A DNA stretch of 64,000 nt from JACDAN01 sp963801855 (GCA_963801855.1 CAWDGK010000002.1:744001-808000), one strand, 5' to 3'. Positions 35,224-44,109 are shown, counted from the stretch's first letter. Made by a program: numbers and translations. Notes: a model not told the origin generated them from the letters alone.

Positions 35224-35943
35224 ATGGCATCGCCCGACGCGCAAACGGTGCTTGTAGTCGAGGACGAGGCGTCCATTGCCTCGTTCGTCGCCATGTACCT
35301 CCGCAACGCCGGCTACGACGTGAAGGTTGCGCCGACGGGGCGTGACGCCCTGAACCTGGCAGCGTCTCAGTCGCCCTCTCTGATCATCCTCGACCTGATG
35401 CTTCCGGACATCGACGGCATCGAGGTCTGCCGGCGATTGCGGCAGGACTCCGACGTCCCGATCCTGATGCTGACGGCGCGGGACGAGGACGTCGACAAGA
35501 TCGTCGGGCTCGAGGTCGGCGCCGACGACTACCTCACCAAGCCGTTCAATCCGCGCGAGCTCGTCGCACGGGTGAAATCCGTCCTCCGCCGTTCGACGCC
35601 GGAACGCAAAGAGACGAAGACGACACAGATCACACACGGACCGCTTCTCGTCGATTCGGGGCGCCGTGAGGTTCGGGTGAACGGAGAGGAAGTCCAGCTC
35701 GCTCCGAAGGAGTTCGACCTCCTCTGGGAGCTGCTCGACCACAACGGGCTCGTTCTGACCCGGGATCAGCTCCTCGAGAGGGTCTGGGGCTACACGTTCG
35801 CCGGCGACACCCGGACGGTCGACGTGCACATCCGGCAGCTTCGGCGCAAGCTCGAGGACGCCTCGCCGATCGTCACGGTGTGGGGCGTGGGCTACAAGGC
35901 GGCTCCTGCGAAGGACTCGTCCAAGGACACGGTCCCCGCCTGA
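35224..35943 (+). CDS. OmpR/PhoB-family response regulator
   Basis: 239 aa. The receiver domain has the acidic pair in LVVEDEASI, the phospho-acceptor Asp in IILDLMLPDIDG, the Thr in ILMLTARDED and the Lys in DYLTKPFNPREL, all canonical. The C-terminal winged helix has VQLAPKEFDLLWELLDHNG, LLERVWGY and TRTVDVHIRQLRRKLE. GAGAGG lies a few bases upstream of the ATG. The cognate kinase gene starts 13 bases downstream, forming a two-component operon extended by a UbiA-type gene. Confidence 0.93.
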   Translation: MASPDAQTVLVVEDEASIASFVAMYLRNAGYDVKVAPTGRDALNLAASQSPSLIILDLMLPDIDGIEVCRRLRQDSDVPILMLTARDEDVDKIVGLEVGADDYLTKPFNPRELVARVKSVLRRSTPERKETKTTQITHGPLLVDSGRREVRVNGEEVQLAPKEFDLLWELLDHNGLVLTRDQLLERVWGYTFAGDTRTVDVHIRQLRRKLEDASPIVTVWGVGYKAAPAKDSSKDTVPA

Positions 35944-35956
35944 CGTAGGGAGGCTC

Positions 35957-37351
35957 ATGGCCGTGTTCAGGTCGCTGCGTTTCCGCCTGCCGGCCTTCTT
36001 CCTGGCGGGCGCGGTGCTGGCCGGGCTCGTTTCGACAGCCATCGCGCTCGGGCTGTTCCAGGACTACACCGAGGACCGTCTCATCGCCGAGCTCCAGCGA
36101 GAGGCTCGTGGGCTCACGAGCCTCTACGCAGAGCAGGCCATCCGCTCGCAAGACCAGGACAGGCCGTACTTCGTTGCACCCGAGCGGCTCGAGCAGGCGA
36201 GCGGCAGCCGGCTCTACTACGTCGGCCTTCGCGTCGTCTTCCGCGGCTCGACGCGGCTGAACGAGCTGCCGAAGAACACTGTCGATTGGAGAGACGGCAG
36301 GTCGCGAACCTTCGAGTTCACACCGCCCAATGCGCGCCGGGAGTATCTCGCCGTGTCCCAGCCCTTCCGCCTCCAGCGTCGCGGAGTCGTCTTCGGCGCG
36401 CTGATCGTTGCGAAACCGAAGGCGGAGCTCCGGGATCGATGGCAGACGCTCGTCGAGCGTCTTGCCGTTGCGGGGCTCGTCGGGATCATCGTGGCCGGCG
36501 CGCTCGCGTGGTACCTCTCGCGCCGGATCACCGAGCCGGTGCTCGCGCTGTCGGACGCAGCCGACGGGATCGCAGCGGGGATGTACGACGTCCCCGAGAT
36601 CAAGGCGTACGGGGAGATCGGCCACCTCGCCGAGCGGTTCCGCGAGATGGCGGCTCGCCTCCGCGAGGCCGAGGAGCTGGAGCGGAACTTCCTGATGACC
36701 GTTTCCCACGAGCTGCGCACACCGCTGACGGCGATCCGCGGCCATGTCGAGGCTCTCCGTGAGGGGGTGGCGCAGGACGAGGAGACGAGGAAGGAGTCGC
36801 TGGACGTGATCGCTCAGGAGGCCGGCCGGCTCGAACGCCTGGTTGGTGACGTTCTCGATCTCGCCAAGCTCGACACGCGGCGCTTCACGCTCCTCCACGA
36901 GGAGGTCGACATGGGGCATCTGCTCGAGCAGGCCTACACGGCGTTCACCGAGGAGGCTCGACGCCGCGACATCGACTACCGGCAGGACATCGCCGCCCGG
37001 CCGGTGATCGTCGCCGACGGGGACCGCGTCCTACAGATCATCTCGAACCTTTTGGCCAACGCCTTCCGCTGGACGCCTGACGGCGGACGGGTCGACCTGG
37101 AGCTCGGAGCGGAGAACGGCATCGTGTCGGTCGCCGTGCAGGACTCGGGGCCCGGAATCACCCCAGAGGAGCAGGAGCGGATCTTCCGACCGTTCTGGAC
37201 GCGGGACGGCACCGGCACCGGCCTCGGACTGGCAATCGCCCGAGAGCTTGCGGTCGCCCATGGCGGCGGCATCAGCCTCGAGTCGGAGCCGGGGAAAGGC
37301 GCACGGTTCGAGCTGCTTCTTCCTGGCACACCCGCCGATGACGACGTCTGA
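35957..37351 (+). CDS. Sensor histidine kinase with HAMP domain
   Basis: 464 aa. Membrane helix 1 is PAFFLAGAVLAGLVSTAIAL, followed by an extracytoplasmic sensor of about 120 residues. Helix 2 (VAGLVGIIVAGALAWYL) leads into a HAMP segment (SRRITEPVLALSDAADGIA), HisKA with the phospho-His in MTVSHELRTPLTAI, and HATPase with NAFRWTPDGG, DSGPGITPEEQ and GTGLGLAIAREL. AGGGAGG sits about 7 bases before the ATG. It pairs with the regulator upstream; the stimulus is unknown. Its 3' end overlaps the UbiA-type gene by 14 bases. Confidence 0.93.
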   Translation: MAVFRSLRFRLPAFFLAGAVLAGLVSTAIALGLFQDYTEDRLIAELQREARGLTSLYAEQAIRSQDQDRPYFVAPERLEQASGSRLYYVGLRVVFRGSTRLNELPKNTVDWRDGRSRTFEFTPPNARREYLAVSQPFRLQRRGVVFGALIVAKPKAELRDRWQTLVERLAVAGLVGIIVAGALAWYLSRRITEPVLALSDAADGIAAGMYDVPEIKAYGEIGHLAERFREMAARLREAEELERNFLMTVSHELRTPLTAIRGHVEALREGVAQDEETRKESLDVIAQEAGRLERLVGDVLDLAKLDTRRFTLLHEEVDMGHLLEQAYTAFTEEARRRDIDYRQDIAARPVIVADGDRVLQIISNLLANAFRWTPDGGRVDLELGAENGIVSVAVQDSGPGITPEEQERIFRPFWTRDGTGTGLGLAIARELAVAHGGGISLESEPGKGARFELLLPGTPADDDV

Positions 37352-38213
37352 GAGCCCGCGGCGCGCCGGACTCGGCGCCGCGATGCGGCCGCGCCAGTGG
37401 ACGAAGAACCTCCTGCTCTACGCGGGGATCATCTTCGCGGCCGAGCTCGACGACCCGGTGCGGTGGATCCAGGCCACGGCTGCATTCGTCGCCTACTGCC
37501 TGGCCTCGAGCGCTGCGTACATCTACAACGACGTCCGCGACGCGCCCCACGACCGGCTCCACCCGCTCAAGCGCCTGCGCCCGATCGCGAGCGGCGCTGT
37601 CGACCCCCGTCGGGCGCTCCACATTGCCGGGATCCTCGCAGCGCTTGCGTTCGCGATCATCGCCCGGCTGGGCTTGGAGTCACTTGCCTTCATGGCCGGC
37701 TTCCTGGCGCTTCAGGTCGCGTACAGCCTGGGGCTGAAGAACGTCGCCCTGATCGACGTGATGGCCATCTCTGCGCTCTTCGTCATCCGTGCGGCGGCCG
37801 GCGCGGAGGCAGTCGATGTGCCGATCTCGCCCTGGCTCCTGATCTGCACCGCGCTCCTCGCCCTCTTCCTCGCGCTTGCGAAGCGCCGTGGCGAGCTGGC
37901 TTCGACGGGGACCGACGCGCCCGGACGGCCCGTGCTCTCCGGCTACTCGTTCGGACTCGTCGACCAACTGGTCTCGATCGTCGCCGCCTGCACGATCGTG
38001 GCCTACTCGCTCTACACCTTCGAGGCCCGCGAGGGCAGCGCGATGATGGCCACGATCCCGTTCGTCGTCTACGGGCTCTTCCGGTACATCCAGCTGATGC
38101 ATCGCGAGGATCTCGGCGAGGAGCCCGAGAACGTCCTGCTCGCCGACGTCCCGATCCTGGCGACGATCGCCGCCTGGGCGGTTACGTCGGCCGCGATCCT
38201 GACCCTCGTTTAA
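37338..38213 (+). CDS. UbiA-family prenyltransferase (decaprenyl-phosphate phosphoribosyltransferase-like)
   Basis: 291-aa polytopic membrane enzyme with about eight helices. The start MRPRQWTKNLLLYAGIIFA and the first Asp-rich motif YNDVRDAPHDRLHPLKRLRP match the branch containing 5-phospho-alpha-D-ribose 1-diphosphate:decaprenyl-phosphate phosphoribosyltransferase, which feeds arabinan synthesis in mycobacteria. The second Asp motif is less clear (SLGLKNVALIDVMAISALF). The ATG overlaps the kinase gene. No other arabinan genes are in the window, so the lipid sugar product is uncertain. A menaquinone-type UbiA is less likely given the RPRQWTKN motif. Confidence 0.82.
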   Translation: MTTSESPRRAGLGAAMRPRQWTKNLLLYAGIIFAAELDDPVRWIQATAAFVAYCLASSAAYIYNDVRDAPHDRLHPLKRLRPIASGAVDPRRALHIAGILAALAFAIIARLGLESLAFMAGFLALQVAYSLGLKNVALIDVMAISALFVIRAAAGAEAVDVPISPWLLICTALLALFLALAKRRGELASTGTDAPGRPVLSGYSFGLVDQLVSIVAACTIVAYSLYTFEAREGSAMMATIPFVVYGLFRYIQLMHREDLGEEPENVLLADVPILATIAAWAVTSAAILTLV

Positions 38214-38287
38214 CGTCGCGGAAACGGCTCCGCCGGTTCCGCTTCGTGGACCTGAAGCTTGCCATCGCTGCGTCGCACTGGCGCGCC

Positions 38288-38348
38288 GCGCGCCGACAGA
38301 CGGCGCCCGGCTTCCGGAAGGTCGCTGAAAGTCGCAAGACTTTCAGCG
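38288..38348. repeat. Compound hairpin repeat, copy B (inverted)
   Basis: Reverse complement of the left part of copy A at 28275-28340. It has the same 11-bp stem CGCTGAAAGTC/GACTTTCAGCG with loop GCAA, followed by the shared CGGAAGCCGGGCGCC block, about 60 of 68 bases alike by eye. It lies between the UbiA-type gene and a convergent coiled-coil gene. Confidence 0.72.
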
Positions 38349-38354
38349 AAAGCG

Positions 38355-38810
38355 CTAGCCGGTGTGGCGGCGCTCGTGGTCTTCGATGCGGTAGACGATC
38401 GCGCCGTTCGTCTGCTGGACGGCCGTCTCGATGCGGCCGAGCCGGTCGTCGACGCTCTTCCACCCGGAGGTGATCAGGTCGACGAGGAGGGAGAGGTCGT
38501 CGACGCGGGCATGTCGCTCCGACAGCGTGTCGTTCTCGATGCGCTCGAGCCGGCGAACCGTCTGGCCGGCCAGGCCGCGCACCTCGGCGAGCTGGCGGGC
38601 GACGGGTAGGGCCTCGGCACGCATGCCGTCCTGCACGGCCTCGCCGACGCGGGCGGGCAGCGAGGTCTCGAGCTGCGCGGCGAGCTCCCCGAGCTCCTCG
38701 ATCTGCGAGCGGGCCCGCTCGAGCGCGGCCTCGACGTCGCTCGGCTGGGTCCGCGCCCTGGCAGCCGCTTCCAGCCGCTCCCGTGCTCGTTCGACGGCGT
38801 CGTGATCCAT
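38355..38810 (-). CDS. Coiled-coil protein of unknown function
   Basis: 151 aa, almost entirely helical and charged, with heptad-like stretches ALERARSQIEELGELAAQL and LAGQTVRRLERIENDTLSER, and no hydrophobic segment. No family is recognised; a structural or adaptor role is possible. The ATG lies 6 bases after TACCCT (38817-38822) with no ribosome-binding site. It is divergent from queA across only 25 bases, sharing a -10 step with it. The stop lies next to the repeat at 38288-38348. Confidence 0.68.
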   Translation of the reverse strand: MDHDAVERARERLEAAARARTQPSDVEAALERARSQIEELGELAAQLETSLPARVGEAVQDGMRAEALPVARQLAEVRGLAGQTVRRLERIENDTLSERHARVDDLSLLVDLITSGWKSVDDRLGRIETAVQQTNGAIVYRIEDHERRHTG

Positions 38811-38816
38811 GAGGCG

Positions 38817-38826
38817 AGGGTAGCGT
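38817..38826. promoter_or_regulatory. Divergent promoter with overlapping -10 boxes (queA)
   Basis: AGGGTAGCGT carries TAGCGT for queA (9 bases before ATG 38836) and, on the other strand, TACCCT (6 bases before the ATG at 38810). The two boxes share TA at 38821-38822, the same arrangement as at 9085-9094. Confidence 0.55.
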
Positions 38827-38835
38827 TGCCGCCGG

Positions 38836-39837
38836 ATGGAGACCTCGGCGCTCGCGTACGAGCTCCCGCCGGAGCTGATCGCCCAACAGCCGGTGGAGCG
38901 GCGCGACGAATCGCGGCTCCTCGTCTACGAGCGGGCGACCGGCGACGTGCGGCACCGCCGTTTCTCCGAGTTGCCGGAGGAGCTGGATCCGGGCGAGCTC
39001 GTCGTCGTGAACGACACGCGAGTGATTCCCGCCCGGCTCCGGCTGGAGCGGCCGGGTGGGGGAGAGGCCGAGGTGCTGCTGCTCGAGCACGTCGGCCCCG
39101 ACGGCGTCTGGGAAGGCCTGGCCCGCCCTTCGCGGCGCCTCAGAGCCGGGCCAGCGGCTCGGGCCCGTCGAGCTCATCGAGTCGCTCGGCGAGGGCCGGT
39201 GGCGGCTTCGGCTGGACGGCGAGCCGGAGGGGGAGACGCCGCTGCCGCCCTACATCACCGCCTCGCTGGACGATCCGGAGCGCTACCAGACCGTCTACGC
39301 ACTGGATCCCGGCTCGGCGGCGGCGCCCACCGCAGGGCTCCACTTCACGCCCGAGCTGCTGGAGGCCCTCGACGTCGAGCGCGTCACGCTCCACGTCGGC
39401 CTCGACACCTTCCGGCCGGTGGAGGCCGAGACGCTCGAGGAGCACGCCGATCCACACGGAGCGCTACTCGGTCGAGCCGGAGGCCTGGGAGCGGATCCGG
39501 GACGCGGAGCGGGTGCTGGCGGTCGGCACGACGACGACCCGGGTGCTCGAAACGCTGGCAAGTAACAGTCTGTTACAAGCCTCCGAGGACGCTGACCGAC
39601 CCGCTTCAGAGGCTAGTAACAGTCTGTTACAAGGACAGAACGGGCCTCTTCATCACTCCCGGGTTCGAGTTCCGCCGGGTCGACTCGCTGCTCACGAACT
39701 TCCACCTCCCGCGGTCGACGCTGCTGGCTCTCGTGATGGCCTTCGCAGGGATCGAGGAGACGCGCCGGCTGTACGAGGTCGCGATCGAGGAGCGCTATCG
39801 CTTCTACTCCTTCGGCGACGCGATGCTGATCCGGTGA
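38836..39837 (+). CDS. queA: S-adenosylmethionine:tRNA ribosyltransferase-isomerase (three frame breaks, palindrome insertion)
   Basis: Transfers and isomerises the ribosyl group of SAM onto 7-aminomethyl-7-deazaguanine in tRNA. Family blocks appear in three successive frames. They are YELPPELIAQQPVERRDESR and LVVVNDTRVIPARL; RLGPVELIESLGEGRW, PLPPYI and AAPTAGLHFTPELLE with HVGLDTFRPV; TERYSVEPEAWERI; and GRTGLFITPGF with LTNFHLPRSTLL. The breaks at about 39151, 39445 and 39636 each look like one extra base. Corrected length is about 332 aa. Between RVLETLA and GRTGLFITPGF lies a 24-codon insert made of a double palindrome (39561-39633). The gene overlaps tgt by ATGA-type coupling. Confidence 0.88.
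   Translation: METSALAYELPPELIAQQPVERRDESRLLVYERATGDVRHRRFSELPEELDPGELVVVNDTRVIPARLRLERPGGGEAEVLLLEHVGPDGVWEGLARPSRRLRAGPAARARRAHRVARRGPVAASAGRRAGGGDAAAALHHRLAGRSGALPDRLRTGSRLGGGAHRRAPLHARAAGGPRRRARHAPRRPRHLPAGGGRDARGARRSTRSATRSSRRPGSGSGTRSGCWRSARRRPGCSKRWQVTVCYKPPRTLTDPLQRLVTVCYKDRTGLFITPGFEFRRVDSLLTNFHLPRSTLLALVMAFAGIEETRRLYEVAIEERYRFYSFGDAMLIR
39561..39633 (+). repeat. In-frame double palindromic element inside queA
   Basis: The 15-base palindrome GTAACAGTCTGTTAC occurs twice, at 39562-39576 and 39616-39630, exactly 54 bases apart. The spacer halves are also complementary (CCTCCGAGG with TTCAGAGG), so the whole unit folds back on itself with about 22 of 26 pairs. It adds about 24 codons to queA, starting SNSLLQ and ending SNSLLQG, with no stop in the queA frame. 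Confidence 0.8.
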
Positions 39838-40973
39838 GCTTTCGCGTCACCGCAACGGACGGGGAGGCGCGCGCCGGCGTCATCCGGACCGCGCACGGGG
39901 AGGTTCCGACGCCGGCGTTCATGCCCGTCGGGACCAAGGCATCCGTCAAGACGCTCCACCCGGACGAGGTGCGCGAGGCCGGCGCCGCGATCCTTCTCGG
40001 CAACACCTACCACCTCCATTTCAGGCCGGGGGACGAGCTGATCGCAGAGCTCGGCGGCCTGCATGCGTTCATGGGCTGGGACGGCTCGATCCTGACGGAC
40101 TCGGGCGGGTTCCAGGTCTTCTCCCTGCGCGACACGCTGCTCGCGGTGGACGACGAAGGCGTCACCTTCCGCTCCGTCTACGACGGGTCACCGGCACGTT
40201 TCACGCCGGAGTCCGTGGCCCGGACCCAGGCGAACCTCGGATCGGACATCGCGATGTGCCTCGACGTCTGTCCGCCGGCCGGCGTCCCGCACGCCGAGCT
40301 GGAGGAGGCCGTACGCCGGACTTCTCTCTGGGCGTCGCGTCAGCGCGAGTCCGACCGGGCGGAGGGCCAGCTCGTGTTCGGGATCACCCAAGGGGCATCC
40401 GACCCGGAGCTCCGCCGTAGATCGATCGCCGAGATCACCGATCTGGACTTCGACGGCTACGCGCTCGGCGGGCTCTCGGTCGGCGAGCCGAGAGAGCTCA
40501 CGCTCGACGCGACTTCGTGGGCCGCTCCTCTTCTGCCCGCCGGGAAGCCGAGGTACTTCATGGGGATCGGAGATGCTGCGGGCATCCTCGAGGTCGTCGA
40601 GCGCGGGATCGACATGTTCGACTGCGTCCTTCCGACGAGGACTGCGCGAACGGGCTCCGCGCTCACCTGGGAGGGGCGGCTGAACCTGAGAAACGCGCAA
40701 TTCGCCCGCGATTCCCGCCCGCTCGACCAGGACTGCGGCTGCCCGGCCTGCACCCGATTCTCGCGGGCCTACATCCGCCATCTCCTCAACCAGCGGGAGG
40801 TGCTCGGCCTCCGGCTGCTCAGCGCCCACAATCTCCGCTTCGTCCTCGACGTCACAGCGGGAGCAAGGGCTGCGATCGAGCGGGGCGAATTGGCATCCTT
40901 CAAGGCGCGCGCACTGGAACGTCTGGGCACTGCAACCGACAGGACGGAGACCGCATGGACGCGGGACCGCTGA
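39834..40973 (+). CDS. tgt: tRNA-guanine transglycosylase
   Basis: Exchanges guanine-34 of target tRNAs for the queuine precursor. The 379-aa protein has the catalytic Asp in SILTDSGGFQVFSL, the second active Asp in GIDMFDCVLPTRTAR, the substrate loop GYALGGLSVGEP, and the zinc site CGCPAC with the later Cys/His in SRAYIRHLL and LLSAHN. The GTG overlaps the queA stop (GTGA), as in many queA-tgt operons. YajC and SecDF follow directly, the common tgt-yajC-secDF arrangement. Confidence 0.95.
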   Translation: MSFRVTATDGEARAGVIRTAHGEVPTPAFMPVGTKASVKTLHPDEVREAGAAILLGNTYHLHFRPGDELIAELGGLHAFMGWDGSILTDSGGFQVFSLRDTLLAVDDEGVTFRSVYDGSPARFTPESVARTQANLGSDIAMCLDVCPPAGVPHAELEEAVRRTSLWASRQRESDRAEGQLVFGITQGASDPELRRRSIAEITDLDFDGYALGGLSVGEPRELTLDATSWAAPLLPAGKPRYFMGIGDAAGILEVVERGIDMFDCVLPTRTARTGSALTWEGRLNLRNAQFARDSRPLDQDCGCPACTRFSRAYIRHLLNQREVLGLRLLSAHNLRFVLDVTAGARAAIERGELASFKARALERLGTATDRTETAWTRDR

Positions 40974-41263
40974 TCTTCTTCGCCGCCATGGCGGGAATCT
41001 TCTGGTTCCTCATCATTCGCCCGCAGCGTCAGCGGCGGGTCGCACATCGGACGATGGTGTCGGGCCTGGCGCCGGGCGACGAGATCCTGACCGCCGGCGG
41101 CCTCTTCGGCCGGGTGCGGGAGATCACCGAAGGTCACATCGTCCTCGAGATCGCACCCGGAACCGAGATCAAGCTGGCGAAGGACGCCGTGGCCAACGTC
41201 GTTCCGCAGGACGGGCCGAAGCAGGACGAGGAACCGCGTCCTGCGCCCGAGGAACACGGCTGA
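40955..41263 (+). CDS. yajC: Preprotein translocase subunit YajC
   Basis: 102 aa with one N-terminal membrane helix (GPLIFFAAMAGIFWFLIIRP) immediately followed by the family signature RPQRQRRVAH, then a cytoplasmic domain with GLAPGDEILTAGGLFGRVRE and an acidic tail. It associates with SecDF to assist the SecYEG translocon. The ATG lies inside the end of tgt (19-base overlap) and is preceded by AGGACGGAG. The next gene is the fused secDF. Confidence 0.93.
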   Translation: MDAGPLIFFAAMAGIFWFLIIRPQRQRRVAHRTMVSGLAPGDEILTAGGLFGRVREITEGHIVLEIAPGTEIKLAKDAVANVVPQDGPKQDEEPRPAPEEHG

Positions 41264-41278
41264 GGCGGCGCTTGCGAC

Positions 41279-41317
41279 GCCGCACAAGAGCACGGTCGGC
41301 CTTGCCGACTGTGCGGC
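41279..41317 (+). promoter_or_regulatory. Nested hairpin and -10 element upstream of secDF
   Basis: An outer 8-bp stem GCCGCACA/TGTGCGGC encloses an inner 6-bp stem GTCGGC/GCCGAC with loop CTT and an 8-base bulge. TATTCT follows at 41318-41323, 11 bases before the secDF GTG, so this may be a yajC terminator followed by a secDF promoter. Confidence 0.4.
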
Positions 41318-41334
41318 TATTCTAGAGGGTCGCG

Positions 41335-44109
41335 GTGGCAACCAGGCGCGGAAACCTCACCCTGCTCGGCGTTGTGCTGGCGATGCTCGTCGGCGTTGCA
41401 CTGCTCGCGATCCCGCAGTCGCCGCTCCATCGGGAGATCAAGCTCGGGCTCGACCTCCAGGGTGGCGTGGAGCTGGTCCTGCGCGCCGTGCCACCGAAGG
41501 GAGAGACGGTCACCGAGGAGAACCTCGATCTCGCGGTCGAGGTGATCCGGAACCGAGTCGACGCACTCGGCGTCGCCGAGCCCGAGATCCGCCAGCAGGG
41601 AAAGGATCAGATCTCGATCCAGCTTCCGGGGATCAAGGACCCCGACTCGGCCGTCAAGCTGATCGGGACGACTGCGCAGCTCTGGCTTTTCGACGTCAAC
41701 GAGAACACTCTCGACCCGACCCGAGACGCGAACGGCTTCCCCGTTCCGGCCGAGAGCCAGTTCCAGCTCCTGAAAGAGATCCAGCCGAGGACGAAGAACG
41801 GGACGCCGCCCGAGTACTTCCTGGTCGACCCGAAGGCGAAGACGGTGCTGGCGGGGCCCGAGGACACCCAGGAGCGGGTCCGGCGCGCCTATCGCACGGC
41901 GAACGGGGGCAAGGCGGTCCCCAAGGGCGCAGAGGTCTGGGGAGTCCCGGAGGGGACGATCATCCTCACCTGCGGGACGTCCGAGCGCTACTGCCCTGGT
42001 GTGAACGTCGCCCCGCCGCAGAAGGACTACTTCTACCTCTTCAAGTTCGAGCCGGATAACAAGGAGGACCCGGCTCCCGAAATGACGGGATCCGACCTCG
42101 AGCTGGACGGAACCCGGCAGGACTTCAGCGGCAGCGAAGGCGCGATCGTCCTCATGCAGTTCACCGACGATGGCGGCGACAAGTTCCACGACATCACGCG
42201 GGAGATCGCCCAGCGCGGCCAGCTCCTCTCTGGACAGGTCGGCGACGAGCAGGCGCTCCAGGGCTTCGCGATCGTGCTCGACCGAAGGATCAAGTCAGCG
42301 CCGACGATCGACTGGAAGGCGAACCCGGACGGCATCGCCGGCGGCTCGGCCGAGATCACCGGGATCGGCGACGCCGGGGAGGCGGGGGACCTCGCGCTCG
42401 TCCTCAGAAGCGGCGCGCTTCCGTACGAGTTCGAGCAGGTCGACTTCACCGCGGTCTCCGCCACGCTCGGCAAGAACTCGCTCCAGGAGGCGATCCTCGC
42501 CTCGCTGATCGGCCTCGCGGTCGTCGCGATCTTCCTGCTCCTCGTCTACCGCTTCCTCGGCCTCGTCGCGATCATCGGCCTCGCGCTGAACGCCGTCTTC
42601 CTCTACGCGGTGATGGTGCTCTTCGAGGTCACGCTGACCCTTCCGGGCTTCGCCGGGATGATCCTCGCGATCGGGGTCGCGGCCGACGCGAACATCGTCA
42701 TCTTCGAACGCATCAAGGAGGAGGCCGGAGCCAAGAAGTCTGTCCGCGCGGCCATTTCGTCCGGTTACCGCAAGGGCTTCGCAACGATCATCGATGCGAA
42801 CGTCGTCACGGCGATCACGGCGCTGATTCTCTTTGCCGTTGCAACGGGAGGGGTGCGCGGCTTTGCGTTCCTGCTCCTGCTCGGCACGGTCATCTCGATC
42901 TTCACAGCCGTTTTCGCGACCCGGGCGCTACTCGGGATGCTCGCCGGCTTCCGCTGGTTCGACAACCCGAAGTTCATGGGGGCCGAGAAGCAGACGATGG
43001 CGCGCTGGCAGATGTTCGACGCCGTCGGAAAGAGACGCATCTGGTTCTCGATCGCAGGTGTCCTCATCGCCCTGTCGATCGGCACGCTGATCGTCAACGG
43101 CCTGAACCTCGGGATCGACTTCCGGGGCGGCACGGAGATGACCTTCAGATCGCAGCAGCCCGTCGAGACCTCTGAGGTTCAGGAAGAGGTCGCGAAGGCC
43201 GGCCAACCGGATGCCGTGATCCAGGGTCGCGGGGAAGAGGCCGCAGAAGGCGGCTTCGAGGAGTTCACCGTGCGAGCGGAGCCCCTCGAGACGCCCGAGG
43301 TCGAGGAGGTCACCGGGGCGATGACGGAGTCGTTCGACGCCCAGCTTCAAGGAGTCCGAAACGTCTCTGCGAGCTTCTCCGACCAGATCCTCCGGGGCGC
43401 GATCTACGCGATCCTGATCTCGTTCATCCTGATCACGATCTACATCTCGCTCCGCTTCCAGTGGCGGTTCGCGGTGCCGATCCTGCGGACGATCGTGAAC
43501 GACGGGCTGATCGCGATCGGGATCTACTCCTTTGCGGGCAAGGAGGTGAGCGCGGCGACCGTGGCCGCATTCCTGACCATCATCGGGTACTCGATCTACG
43601 ACACGATCATCATCTTCGACCGCGTGCGCGAGAACCTGCCGATCATGCGGCGGTCGTCGATCAAGGACATCATCAACATGTCGCTCTGGGAGACCGTCCG
43701 CAGGTCGCTGGCGACGACGATCATCACGCTCCTGCCGGTCAGCGCGCTCTACCTGTTCGGCGGCGAGGTGCTTCAGGACTTTGCGTTCGCGATCCTGATC
43801 GGCATCTCCATCAGCGCCTTCTCGACGATCTTCATCGCGGCGCCGTTCCTGGCCGTCCTGCTGGAGCGCGCGCCGGAGTACAGGGGCCGGCGCACCGTCG
43901 ACGCGCCAGTCGAGCGACCGGTCGACCGTGGCTCGCAGCCGGTTGCGGTGGCGGACGGTGATGGAGACGGGGACGGCGACGTGTCCGATGTGCTTCCGGC
44001 GCCGACGCCTGCTCCCGGCCCGGTGACCGCGAGCCCGACGCCCTCCGACGCCTCCAAGCGGGAGCGGCGGCGCCAGCGCCGGGCTCGCCCTCATGGCCGA
44101 GCCAGATAG
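41335..44109 (+). CDS. secDF: SecD-SecF fusion protein
   Basis: 924-aa proton-driven export motor with SecD and SecF in one chain. SecD part: first helix then LGLDLQGGVELVL (about residue 35-47), a long periplasmic P1 region, and helices from ASLIGLAVVAIFLLLVYRFL onward with VAADANIVIFERIKEE. The SecF part begins near residue 565 with GIDFRGGTEMTFRS and contains TIIGYSIYDTIIIFDRVREN. A C-terminal tail rich in Asp-Gly and Arg is probably disordered. GAGGG lies 6 bases before the GTG. SecD and SecF are usually separate genes in actinobacteria, so the fusion is a lineage trait worth noting. Confidence 0.93.
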   Translation: MATRRGNLTLLGVVLAMLVGVALLAIPQSPLHREIKLGLDLQGGVELVLRAVPPKGETVTEENLDLAVEVIRNRVDALGVAEPEIRQQGKDQISIQLPGIKDPDSAVKLIGTTAQLWLFDVNENTLDPTRDANGFPVPAESQFQLLKEIQPRTKNGTPPEYFLVDPKAKTVLAGPEDTQERVRRAYRTANGGKAVPKGAEVWGVPEGTIILTCGTSERYCPGVNVAPPQKDYFYLFKFEPDNKEDPAPEMTGSDLELDGTRQDFSGSEGAIVLMQFTDDGGDKFHDITREIAQRGQLLSGQVGDEQALQGFAIVLDRRIKSAPTIDWKANPDGIAGGSAEITGIGDAGEAGDLALVLRSGALPYEFEQVDFTAVSATLGKNSLQEAILASLIGLAVVAIFLLLVYRFLGLVAIIGLALNAVFLYAVMVLFEVTLTLPGFAGMILAIGVAADANIVIFERIKEEAGAKKSVRAAISSGYRKGFATIIDANVVTAITALILFAVATGGVRGFAFLLLLGTVISIFTAVFATRALLGMLAGFRWFDNPKFMGAEKQTMARWQMFDAVGKRRIWFSIAGVLIALSIGTLIVNGLNLGIDFRGGTEMTFRSQQPVETSEVQEEVAKAGQPDAVIQGRGEEAAEGGFEEFTVRAEPLETPEVEEVTGAMTESFDAQLQGVRNVSASFSDQILRGAIYAILISFILITIYISLRFQWRFAVPILRTIVNDGLIAIGIYSFAGKEVSAATVAAFLTIIGYSIYDTIIIFDRVRENLPIMRRSSIKDIINMSLWETVRRSLATTIITLLPVSALYLFGGEVLQDFAFAILIGISISAFSTIFIAAPFLAVLLERAPEYRGRRTVDAPVERPVDRGSQPVAVADGDGDGDGDVSDVLPAPTPAPGPVTASPTPSDASKRERRRQRRARPHGRAR

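Noticed and set aside
39561..39633. Two identical palindromic repeats that could be a minimal CRISPR
   Set aside because: Only two 15-base units, spaced by codons, inside queA and with complementary spacer halves; there are no cas genes.
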